Assembly: GCF_039973015.1 (NCBI RefSeq)
Contig: NZ_JBDWLT010000003.1
Coordinates: forward strand, 166,086 to 230,085
From: Parvibaculum sp039973015
Lineage (GTDB): Bacteria; Pseudomonadota; Alphaproteobacteria; Parvibaculales; Parvibaculaceae
Length of the DNA stretch: 64,000 nucleotides
Reading direction: 5' to 3'
Part shown: piece after piece, positions 57,514 through 64,000 of the stretch
Layout: every line of letters starts with the position of its first letter
Numbering within the stretch: the first letter of the stretch is position 1
The notes under the pieces: model-generated
Told to the model about the DNA's origin: nothing
The model's database searches: none
Seen by the model: only the letters and a program-made list of their open reading frames with translations
Translations under genes and position numbers: made by a program

Positions 57514-59337
57514 ATGAGCAGTTTCCGCAGCCACACCTGTGGCGAGCTTCGCAAGTCGCATGTGGGCGAGACAGTCCGCCTGTCGGGCTGGGTCCACCGC
57601 AAGCGAGACCATGGCGGTCTCCTCTTCATTGACCTGCGTGACAATTACGGGCTCACCCAGCTCGTCTTCGACCCGGACCGGGCCGAAGCTTTCGGGCTCG
57701 CCGAAAAGGTCCGTTCCGAATTCGTTGTCTCCATCGAGGGCACGGCGGTTGCTCGTTCCGCGGAGACCGTAAATCCGAACCTGCCGACCGGGGATATCGA
57801 GATTGCCGTCTCCTCCATGGAGGTGCTCTCCGAGGCGCAGGATCTTCCACTGCCGGTCTTCGGCGAGCCGGACTATCCCGAAGACATCCGTCTGACCTAC
57901 CGCTTTCTGGATCTCCGTCGCGAGACGCTGCACAAGAACATTCTGCTGCGCTCGAAGATCATTGCGTCGGTGCGCCGCCGTATGACCGATGCGGGCTTCA
58001 ATGAATTCCAGACGCCGATCCTGACGGCTTCGAGCCCGGAAGGCGCGCGGGACTTTCTTGTTCCCTCGCGAATGCACCCCGGCACGTTTTATGCGCTGCC
58101 GCAGGCCCCGCAGCAGTTCAAGCAGATGATCATGGTGGCGGGCTTCGACCGCTACTTCCAGATCGCCCCTTGCTTCCGTGACGAGGACGCCCGTGCCGAC
58201 CGCTCGCCTGGCGAGTTCTACCAGCTCGATGTCGAGATGAGCTTTGTCACGCAGGACGATGTCTTTGCCGCCATCGAGCCGGTGCTGCATGGCCTCTTCG
58301 AGGAATTCGCTGGCGACCGCAAGGTGTCTTCCTATCCCTTCACGCGCATTCCCTATGCCGATGCGATCCGTAAATATGGCTCCGACAAGCCCGACCTGCG
58401 TAATCCGATCGAGATGCAGAATGTCACGGATCATTTCCGTGGTTCCGGCTTCAAGGTCTTCGCGGGCATGATCGAGAAGGACTCGAAGGTCGAGGTCTGG
58501 GCGATCCCGGCCCCGGGCGGTGGTAACCGTGCCTTCTGCGATCGCATGAATGCCTGGGCGCAGGGCGAAGGCCAGCCGGGCCTCGGCTACATCTTCTTCC
58601 GCGAAGAGGGCGGCGCACTGGAAGGCGCGGGCCCGGTCGCGAAGAATATCGGACCGGAGCGTACGGATGCGATCCGCACTCAGCTTGGTCTCGAAGCTGG
58701 CGACGCCGTCTTCTTTGTTGCCGGTCAGCCCGCGAAGTTTGCGAGCTTCGCCGGTCAGGCGCGCACTCGTGCCGGCACCGAGCTCGGGCTTGTGGAAGAG
58801 GGCGTCTTCAAGTTCTGCTGGATCGTCGATTTCCCGATGTTCGAATGGAATGAGGATGAGAAGAAGATCGACTTCTCGCACAATCCTTTCTCGATGCCGA
58901 ACTACCCGCTGGACAAGTTCCTCGCACTCGACAAGGACGACGCCGACGAGATCCTCGGCATGACGGCTTTCCAGTACGACATCGTCTGCAACGGTGTTGA
59001 GCTTTCCTCGGGTGCTGTGCGCAACCACAAGCCGGATGTCATGTACAAGGCCTTCGAAATTGCAGGCTATGACAAATCCGTCGTCGAGACGAAGTTTGGC
59101 GGCATGCTCAACGCTTTCAAATATGGCGCGCCTCCGCATGGCGGTCTCGCTCCCGGCATCGACCGTATGGTGATGCTGCTGGCGGGCGTGGAGAACCTGC
59201 GCGAGGTCACCATGTTCCCGATGAACCAGCAGGCGCAGGATTTGCTCATGCAGGCACCCTCGGAAGTAGAGCAGAAGCAGCTCAAGGAATTGCATATTCG
59301 GATCGTGCCGCCGCTTGAGAAGAAAAAGGAAGGCTGA
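57514..59337 (+). CDS. aspS: Aspartyl-tRNA synthetase
   Basis: Charges tRNA-Asp (and possibly tRNA-Asn if the enzyme is non-discriminating, as in many alphaproteobacteria). 607 residues: an OB-fold anticodon domain (about 1-105, with LSGWVHRKRDHGGLLFIDLR), class II motif 2 (CFRDEDARADRSPGEFYQLD), a bacterial GAD insertion domain (about 290-420), and motif 3 GLAPGIDRMVMLLAG near 545. No gatC/A/B genes lie nearby to decide on tRNA specificity. Confidence 0.97.
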   Translation: MSSFRSHTCGELRKSHVGETVRLSGWVHRKRDHGGLLFIDLRDNYGLTQLVFDPDRAEAFGLAEKVRSEFVVSIEGTAVARSAETVNPNLPTGDIEIAVSSMEVLSEAQDLPLPVFGEPDYPEDIRLTYRFLDLRRETLHKNILLRSKIIASVRRRMTDAGFNEFQTPILTASSPEGARDFLVPSRMHPGTFYALPQAPQQFKQMIMVAGFDRYFQIAPCFRDEDARADRSPGEFYQLDVEMSFVTQDDVFAAIEPVLHGLFEEFAGDRKVSSYPFTRIPYADAIRKYGSDKPDLRNPIEMQNVTDHFRGSGFKVFAGMIEKDSKVEVWAIPAPGGGNRAFCDRMNAWAQGEGQPGLGYIFFREEGGALEGAGPVAKNIGPERTDAIRTQLGLEAGDAVFFVAGQPAKFASFAGQARTRAGTELGLVEEGVFKFCWIVDFPMFEWNEDEKKIDFSHNPFSMPNYPLDKFLALDKDDADEILGMTAFQYDIVCNGVELSSGAVRNHKPDVMYKAFEIAGYDKSVVETKFGGMLNAFKYGAPPHGGLAPGIDRMVMLLAGVENLREVTMFPMNQQAQDLLMQAPSEVEQKQLKELHIRIVPPLEKKKEG

Positions 59338-59381
59338 GACCTTTCGGCGCATCCTTCCGGTCCGGCTACCTTGCCGCGTCC

Positions 59382-59420
59382 CATCCTGTCACTATGTGTT
59401 GTGAGGGGGATAACAGGATG
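59382..59420. promoter_or_regulatory. Inverted repeat before the host-attachment gene
   Basis: CATCCTGT (59382-59389) and ACAGGATG (59413-59420) form a perfect 8-bp inverted repeat with 23 bases between them. The right arm touches the ribosome-binding site (GGAGG at 59422-59426), so it may be an operator or an mRNA fold affecting translation. Confidence 0.35.
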
Positions 59421-59431
59421 CGGAGGTTTCG

Positions 59432-59878
59432 ATGCAGCCGAAATGTATCTGGATTGTCGTGACAGATGGCGGCACCTGCCGGTTTCTCGCCAGCGAGAAG
59501 CGCAATGCGGACCCCGTGGTCGCCCTGCCGGATATCAATTTACCCAATCCCCCCACGCGTGAGCAGGGAACGGACAAGCCTGGACGTACTTTCGAGAGCG
59601 TCGGCACCCGCCGCTCGGCTTATGAACCGCCAGTTGACTGGCACGAGCAGGCGAAACGCGATTTCGCTCGAGACATCGGTGAACTTCTCAAGGAGAAGTC
59701 CCGGACCGGCGATTTCGACAATCTGATCCTTGTTGCGCCGCCGGAAATGCTCGGCAATCTGCGGCTGCATCTCTCCGAGGAAACGAAGAAGAAGCTGCTC
59801 GGCGAGGTGAACAAGGACTACACCCGGCTCACCCCGCGCGAGATCAAGCAGCAGCTTGAAGAAAGCTACAACGTCTGA
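59432..59878 (+). CDS. Host attachment protein family (Host_attach)
   Basis: 148-residue soluble protein of the family named after Agrobacterium proteins needed for attachment to plant cells. The biochemical role is unknown. It starts KCIWIVVTDGGTCRFLAS, has an internal DWHEQAKRDFARDIGELL helix and LILVAPPEMLGNLR, and ends in a basic/acidic helix. GGAGG lies before the ATG. The fold is thought to resemble eRF1-domain-like proteins, from family knowledge only. It stands alone between aspS and a convergent fasciclin gene. Confidence 0.85.
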   Translation: MQPKCIWIVVTDGGTCRFLASEKRNADPVVALPDINLPNPPTREQGTDKPGRTFESVGTRRSAYEPPVDWHEQAKRDFARDIGELLKEKSRTGDFDNLILVAPPEMLGNLRLHLSEETKKKLLGEVNKDYTRLTPREIKQQLEESYNV

Positions 59879-59884
59879 CGCCGA

Positions 59885-60418
59885 TTATTGCGCGCTGCTT
59901 TCGGCCTTCGGAGTCTCATCCTCGAAGACCGGGATCGCCAGCGCGTCCACGGGAATGATGACCCCGTTCGATGCCTCGATGGCCTCGCCCGAGACATTCG
60001 AACCGAACTTCTCGCTGCCGTAATGGATGGGTGATTTCGTGCCGTCGATCTTCACCTTGCCGCGCTGGAGCGTCGTCGCCTCCGTCACCTTGCCTTCGAG
60101 CCGGGCGGGTACGTGGCGGCCGCTCACGATGCTGTAGAGCAGCAGCGCGCGCGCATTCTCCTTGTTGCTCGGATTATCGCCTGCCAGCAGGTCGTCGATA
60201 CCACCCGGCTGGTTCGCCAGCGCCTCGTCCGTCGGCGCAAAGACCGTGATGCTGCCCTCTGTGTAGCGGAACTTGAGATCATTCGCCTCGATGATCTTCG
60301 TCAGGGTCGAGAATTGCGGATTGCTTTTAAGCGTCTCGTATACGTTCGCAGCGAAAGCGGGCGCGGCGCTGATCGCGCTCATAGCGAGGGCCGCAAGGAA
60401 AACTCCGGTTCTTTTCAT
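59885..60418 (-). CDS. Secreted fasciclin (FAS1) domain protein
   Basis: 177 residues. A signal peptide (1-23, ending APAFA-AN) is followed by one FAS1 domain: NVYETLKSNPQFSTLTKI, the H1-type motif ITVFAPTDEAL, a LLYSIVSGRHV segment in place of the usual YHVV motif, and SNGVIIPVDALAIP near the end. Such domains mediate adhesion or act as secreted stress proteins. AAAGGC precedes the ATG at 60418. The longer open frame to 60820 overlaps the antiporter and is rejected. Confidence 0.88.
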   Translation of the reverse strand: MKRTGVFLAALAMSAISAAPAFAANVYETLKSNPQFSTLTKIIEANDLKFRYTEGSITVFAPTDEALANQPGGIDDLLAGDNPSNKENARALLLYSIVSGRHVPARLEGKVTEATTLQRGKVKIDGTKSPIHYGSEKFGSNVSGEAIEASNGVIIPVDALAIPVFEDETPKAESSAQ

Positions 60419-60504
60419 CGTTATGCCTTTCGAATTGCTGGTCGCCTCAAAACCCCAAGCGCTGAAATCTCTAGGCCCGGATTTTGACCGGATTGCGACA
60501 TTGC

Positions 60505-61731
60505 TCAGCCATCCTGCTTGCCGCCCCTGGCCTGGCGCAGATAAAGGGCGGCGAGCGGCGCTGCCGAGATGCCGTGAACAAAAATTGAAATCAGAACCGT
60601 CAGCGAAACGACCGAGACGATCCGGTCGGGGGTCTCCCCGCCAAGCGACTGAATGACGATCAGAAGGTAGAGGACGGAGGCGATTCCCCGGGGCCCAAAC
60701 CAGGCGAGAAGCCCTGTTGTGGCGGTGCTGAGGCCCGCCCCCGCCAGCGAAAGTGCAACCGGCAGCATCCGGATAACCGTCAGACTGAGGATGGCGTAGA
60801 GCAGCGCCGCCATGTCCCACAAGGGAGCGCCCAGCGGCAGGATCAAGGCGCCAAACAGGAAGAAAAGAGCGGAAGTCAGAATGCTTGCCTCTGCCTCCGC
60901 GAAATCTTCAAGACGCTGCGCCGGGTTGTACCTGTGGAGCGTCAGGGGGAGCATTCCGCCCGCCACGAAGGCCGCAATGAAGCCGTTGCCCGAAATGGCT
61001 TCGGCCCCCGCATAGGCGATAATGGCGAGCGCGGGGGCGGACAGCCTCTGGAAGAGCGGTGTCATTTCACGAGCGTGTACCGCGCGGCGGACGAGCCAGC
61101 CCCCGCCATAGCCGATGACGATGCCTGCAAGCGGCCCGAGGATGAGATGCGCCGCCACCGTTGCGGCGATGCCGTTCTCATTGCCATGCCCAGCTGCAAT
61201 GCCGAGCACGATGAGGATCGGCGGCAGCACGAGCCCGTCATTGAGCCCGCTTTCGACATTGAGCGTCTGTGAGATGCGTTCCGGCATTTTCGGGTTGGCG
61301 ATGGCGCTTTGGGCCAGCGCGGCGTCGGTTGGTGCGAGAATGAGCGCAATGAGTCCAAGGGCCCACCATTGCGCATCGGGAAAGAGCAGGAAGGCGATGG
61401 CGAAGCCGAGCAGGGCCGTGCCGGGCAAGCCCGCCAGCAGCATGCGCGTGGGCAGCAGATCGTTTTTCCTGAGATGGGAAGGATTGATCCGTGCCGCATC
61501 GGTGAACAGCAAGATGGCGAGGCCGAATTCCGCAAGGAGCCGCATCGCCTCGTTAACGATCTCGTTCTGGGCAACGCCGCCATTGCCGCCAAAACCAAAG
61601 GTGGCGAGGCCAGCCCCCGCGACAGTGAAGACCATGGGGGCCGTGATGTACCGGCCCGCGCGGCTGCCGGAGACAAGCCCATAGGCGATGATGAGAGCCG
61701 CGACGGCGACAAGAACCTGATAGGCGTCCAC
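60505..61731 (-). CDS. Cation:proton antiporter (CPA1/NhaP-like)
   Basis: 408 residues and about 12 membrane segments, an inner-membrane Na+/H+ or K+/H+ exchanger by family. The characteristic acidic pair is in NVESGLNDGLVLP (about 155-167). ALILAPTDAALAQS marks the first unwound helix, and AWFGPRGIASVLY the later charged motif. The start is a GTG at 61731 with GGGAGG before it. The N-terminal signal region and short C-terminus indicate no long cytoplasmic regulatory domain. Confidence 0.9.
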   Translation of the reverse strand: MDAYQVLVAVAALIIAYGLVSGSRAGRYITAPMVFTVAGAGLATFGFGGNGGVAQNEIVNEAMRLLAEFGLAILLFTDAARINPSHLRKNDLLPTRMLLAGLPGTALLGFAIAFLLFPDAQWWALGLIALILAPTDAALAQSAIANPKMPERISQTLNVESGLNDGLVLPPILIVLGIAAGHGNENGIAATVAAHLILGPLAGIVIGYGGGWLVRRAVHAREMTPLFQRLSAPALAIIAYAGAEAISGNGFIAAFVAGGMLPLTLHRYNPAQRLEDFAEAEASILTSALFFLFGALILPLGAPLWDMAALLYAILSLTVIRMLPVALSLAGAGLSTATTGLLAWFGPRGIASVLYLLIVIQSLGGETPDRIVSVVSLTVLISIFVHGISAAPLAALYLRQARGGKQDG

Positions 61732-61922
61732 GAAAGCCTCCCGCTAATCCCGGCCCGAAACCCGAAGGTTTACCTGTCTCTCGTCAAAGTCCTGGTTTCC
61801 TGCAGGCAGTTGAAACACGCAATTTGGTTAATGGAAACCTGTGGTTAAGCCCCGGGCGGTAACAATCCTGAACGAGCCGGTATTCGCTGGGGGTAAAAAG
61901 CCCGGTTCATTGGATAGTTCGA

Positions 61923-63848
61923 ATGCAAACTTCGAGACAGAGCAAGCCGCCCGAGGGGCCCGGCACTGCAGATTTTCCGGCGCATCTTTTCGATGCTTTT
62001 GCCGAGGCTTTTTCTATTGGCAGTTGGACGTGGGACATAGCGAGTGGCGATCTCGAACTCCATTCCACTGTTCTCGACGCCCGCAATGTACCGCGAACCC
62101 TCAAAACCCGAAACGCGGATGCGACCCCGGCCATGAAGCTGCTGCATCGCTGGCTGGACACCTGCACCCCGGGCGCGATGAACACGGCCAGCTTCACACT
62201 GCGTACCGATCCGGTTGCGGTCCGCATCCTCTGTGTCGAACGCACCGAAACCACGGCGAGAGGTTTGCTCCAGGACTGCACGACGGAAACGCTGACAAGT
62301 GAGAGCGATCTGCGGTTTCGTATGGCCTTCATGGGGGCTGCCCACGGTATTGCACTTGTTGGCCTTGATGGAAGCTGGCTCCAGGTCAATGAGGCGCTGT
62401 GCCGGATGCTCGGCTACACCGAGAAGGAACTTCGGGAGCACACGTTCCTGGATATTACGCATTCCGACGATCTCGAGAACGATCTCGATCTTCTTCACGA
62501 ATGTATCGAGGGTACGCGCAACACCTATCAGATGGAAAAGCGCTACTATCACAAGAATGGCGATATCATCTCCGCGTATCTGGCAGTCGCCATCCTGCGC
62601 GCCGAGAATGGCGTACCGCTCTATTTTATTTCACAGATCCAGGACATCTCTGCCCAGAAGCAGGCCGAAAGCGAGCTCGTTGCCGCGCGGGACGAGGCAA
62701 AGCGCGCAAGTGCCACCAAGAGCTCGTTCCTCGCCTCGATGAGCCATGAAATCCGCACACCCATGACCGGCGTGATGGGCATGCTCGACATGCTGCAGGA
62801 CAGCGGCGTGAGCGGCGACCAGCTCGAACTGGTCAAGACGGCGCGCAGTTCCGCAGAGATGCTGCTCTCGATCATCAATGACGTGCTCGACATGGCGAAA
62901 CTCGAAGCAGGCAAGGTGGAGATCGACAGCCGCGACTTCAATGCCGAAACGCTTTTGCGTACCGTCTGCGACATGATGGCGGCGCGCGCCGAAAGCAAGG
63001 GACTGAAATTCAATGCGGTGCTGCCGCTTTCGACGCGCACCTGGCTGAAGGGCGATCCCGACCGTATTTCGCAAATTCTGTTCAACCTTCTCGGCAATGC
63101 CGTGAAGTTTACCGAACGAGGCGACGTAACGCTGACGGCGGAGGTACGCCACAGCGGCAACGGGCTTGAACTGGTTGTGCGTGTGGCCGACACGGGGCGC
63201 GGCATTCCGGCGGAGAAACTGGACAGCATCTTCCGGGAATTCGAACGGGTGCAGGACGGAGCGTCGAACCAGATCGAGGGCACGGGCCTTGGTCTCGCCA
63301 TCGTTCAGCGCCTCGTCGACGCCATGAAGGGTTCGGTGCGGGTCGAGAGCATCGAAGGGAAAGGCTCCCTCTTCACGGTCAGCCTTCCGCTGGCGGCCGG
63401 CACCGCCTCTGCGGAAGCGCAAGCCCCCGCCGCAGCCATCGAGGAAACGTCCGGCACCGCGCCGCAGCCGAATGCGCCGCTCTCCGTTCTCGTGGTGGAG
63501 GACAATGCGGTCAACCGCAAGGTCATCGGCTCGGTTCTCTCGATAGCGAGGATCGAGCCCGTCTATGCCTTCGACGGCGCCCAGGCGCTTGAAGCCGTGA
63601 AGGAACAGGATTTCGATATCGTCTTCATGGATGTGATGATGCCCGTGATGGATGGCCTGACGGCGACGAAGAAGCTGCGCGAGGAGGGCTTCGCCATGCC
63701 GATCCTCGGCCTCACGGCGAATGCGATGGAACATCATCGCGAGGCCTGTTTCGAGGCAGGTATGGACGACCACATCGCCAAGCCGTTCCGTCCGGCGGAT
63801 ATTCTTGCCGCGTTGGAGACGCATGGCAGCAAGCGCAAACAGGTTTAG
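61923..63848 (+). CDS. PAS-containing hybrid sensor histidine kinase
   Basis: 641 residues with no membrane span, so probably cytoplasmic. The N-terminal 115 residues are PAS-like but diverged. A clear PAS/PAC domain follows at about 125-245 (DLRFRMAFMGAAHGIALV to FISQIQDISAQKQAE). A short coiled coil leads to HisKA (SMSHEIRTPM, His275), HATPase_c (NLLGNAVKF, DTGRGI, GTGLGLAIV), an Ala/Pro-rich linker, and a receiver domain with phospho-acceptor Asp570 in IVFMDVMMPVMDG and the switch Lys in AKPFRP. No HPt domain or partner regulator is adjacent. The start has only a weak ribosome-binding site. Confidence 0.92.
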   Translation: MQTSRQSKPPEGPGTADFPAHLFDAFAEAFSIGSWTWDIASGDLELHSTVLDARNVPRTLKTRNADATPAMKLLHRWLDTCTPGAMNTASFTLRTDPVAVRILCVERTETTARGLLQDCTTETLTSESDLRFRMAFMGAAHGIALVGLDGSWLQVNEALCRMLGYTEKELREHTFLDITHSDDLENDLDLLHECIEGTRNTYQMEKRYYHKNGDIISAYLAVAILRAENGVPLYFISQIQDISAQKQAESELVAARDEAKRASATKSSFLASMSHEIRTPMTGVMGMLDMLQDSGVSGDQLELVKTARSSAEMLLSIINDVLDMAKLEAGKVEIDSRDFNAETLLRTVCDMMAARAESKGLKFNAVLPLSTRTWLKGDPDRISQILFNLLGNAVKFTERGDVTLTAEVRHSGNGLELVVRVADTGRGIPAEKLDSIFREFERVQDGASNQIEGTGLGLAIVQRLVDAMKGSVRVESIEGKGSLFTVSLPLAAGTASAEAQAPAAAIEETSGTAPQPNAPLSVLVVEDNAVNRKVIGSVLSIARIEPVYAFDGAQALEAVKEQDFDIVFMDVMMPVMDGLTATKKLREEGFAMPILGLTANAMEHHREACFEAGMDDHIAKPFRPADILAALETHGSKRKQV

Positions 63849-63885
63849 CTCCGCAAGGCATGTGCGGCCTTCAAAAGAGGAAGGT

Positions 63886-63960
63886 TGCGCGGAGCGGCGG
63901 CGACGCCGCCAGTATGTTTATATAATAGGCGGGGTGCGTCCTCCTCCGACGCTCCGCGCA
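63886..63960. repeat. Inverted repeat at the right edge
   Basis: TGCGCGGAGCG (63886-63896) and CGCTCCGCGCA (63950-63960) are perfect 11-bp reverse complements flanking about 50 bases that include TATATAAT (63919-63926). A GGCGGC/GCCGCC hairpin also lies inside. It may be a transcript end or a repeat unit; the gene to the right is outside the window. Confidence 0.5.
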
Positions 63961-64000
63961 CCGACTGTTACGATTCCTCCCACCTCATGAGCCGCATCCG

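Noticed and set aside
57454..59352. 632-codon minus-strand open frame opposite aspS
   Set aside because: Antisense shadow of aspS without recognisable domains.
59885..60820. 311-residue reading of the fasciclin gene with a long N-terminal extension
   Set aside because: The extension overlaps the antiporter gene and lies before a clear signal peptide with its own ribosome-binding site at 60418.
61827..61852. Possible CtrA site (two TTAA elements) before the hybrid kinase
   Set aside because: The spacing between the TTAA halves is 13 rather than 7 bases.
63919..63926. TATATAAT as a promoter -10 at the right edge
   Set aside because: No -35 hexamer at the right distance, and the downstream gene is outside the window; kept only as part of the inverted-repeat entry.

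Overview
The window reads as chromosomal DNA of a GC-rich alphaproteobacterium. The evidence is gene order: rpsF-rpsR-rplI / dnaB / alr / radA-cvpA-purF, fabD-fabG-acpP-fabF-mltG-yicC-gmk, lptF-lptG-lptD-surA-pdxA-rsmA, pepA-holC-ndk, and purN-purM with DUF2066, PerM and HdaA. All are alphaproteobacterial arrangements, most familiar from Rhizobiales-like lineages. A Parvibaculum-like organism would fit but cannot be proved from the sequence alone. Almost all of the DNA is coding, on both strands, and no tRNA, rRNA, CRISPR array, integrase or transposase was found.

Layout. 1-6423 (minus): alr, mlaE, mlaF, a small zinc-ribbon membrane protein, radA, cvpA and the 5' part of purF, which runs off the left edge. 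6424-12560 (plus) separates alr from dnaB and holds a 7TM-type sensor kinase, an MscS channel, a lipoprotein and an AT-richer DUF2971 gene, with a dense set of palindromic repeats between them. 12584-17321 (minus): dnaB, cyclopropane-fatty-acid synthase, rplI, rpsR, rpsF. 17662-23924 (plus): fatty-acid synthesis, mltG, yicC, gmk. 23937-31410 (plus): an eight-gene surface-sugar cluster (CDP-glucose route, two sugar C-methyltransferase-like proteins, an epimerase, a reductase, a glycosyltransferase and a CmcI-like enzyme) ending in a 14-bp-stem terminator. 31469-40550 (minus): alcohol dehydrogenase, rsmA, pdxA, surA and the LPS export genes lptD, lptG, lptF. 40797-44929 (plus): pepA, holC, an inserted phosphotransferase, and an MBL-fold protein. 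An ABC-F gene (minus), ndk (plus) and purN-purM (minus) follow. 49374-56180 (plus): DUF2066 protein, PerM, HdaA, ppk1, ppx. 56187-64000: rnd, aspS, a host-attachment protein, a fasciclin protein, a cation/proton antiporter and a hybrid sensor kinase.

How the genes work together. The window mixes replication (dnaB, hdaA, holC), translation (rpsF/rpsR/rplI, aspS, rsmA), purine synthesis (purF, purM, purN, gmk, ndk), envelope building (fab genes, lpt genes, surA, mlaEF, mltG, alr, cfa, sugar cluster) and polyphosphate metabolism (ppk1-ppx, behind a triple Pho-box-like array).

The most unusual signal is a pair of small insertions, in radA and in holC. In each, an AT-richer cargo gene lies beside a second copy of the end of the housekeeping gene. 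The broken and intact gene ends differ only at synonymous positions, even in the stop codon for holC. This looks like acquisition of small cargo units that restore the target gene as they insert.
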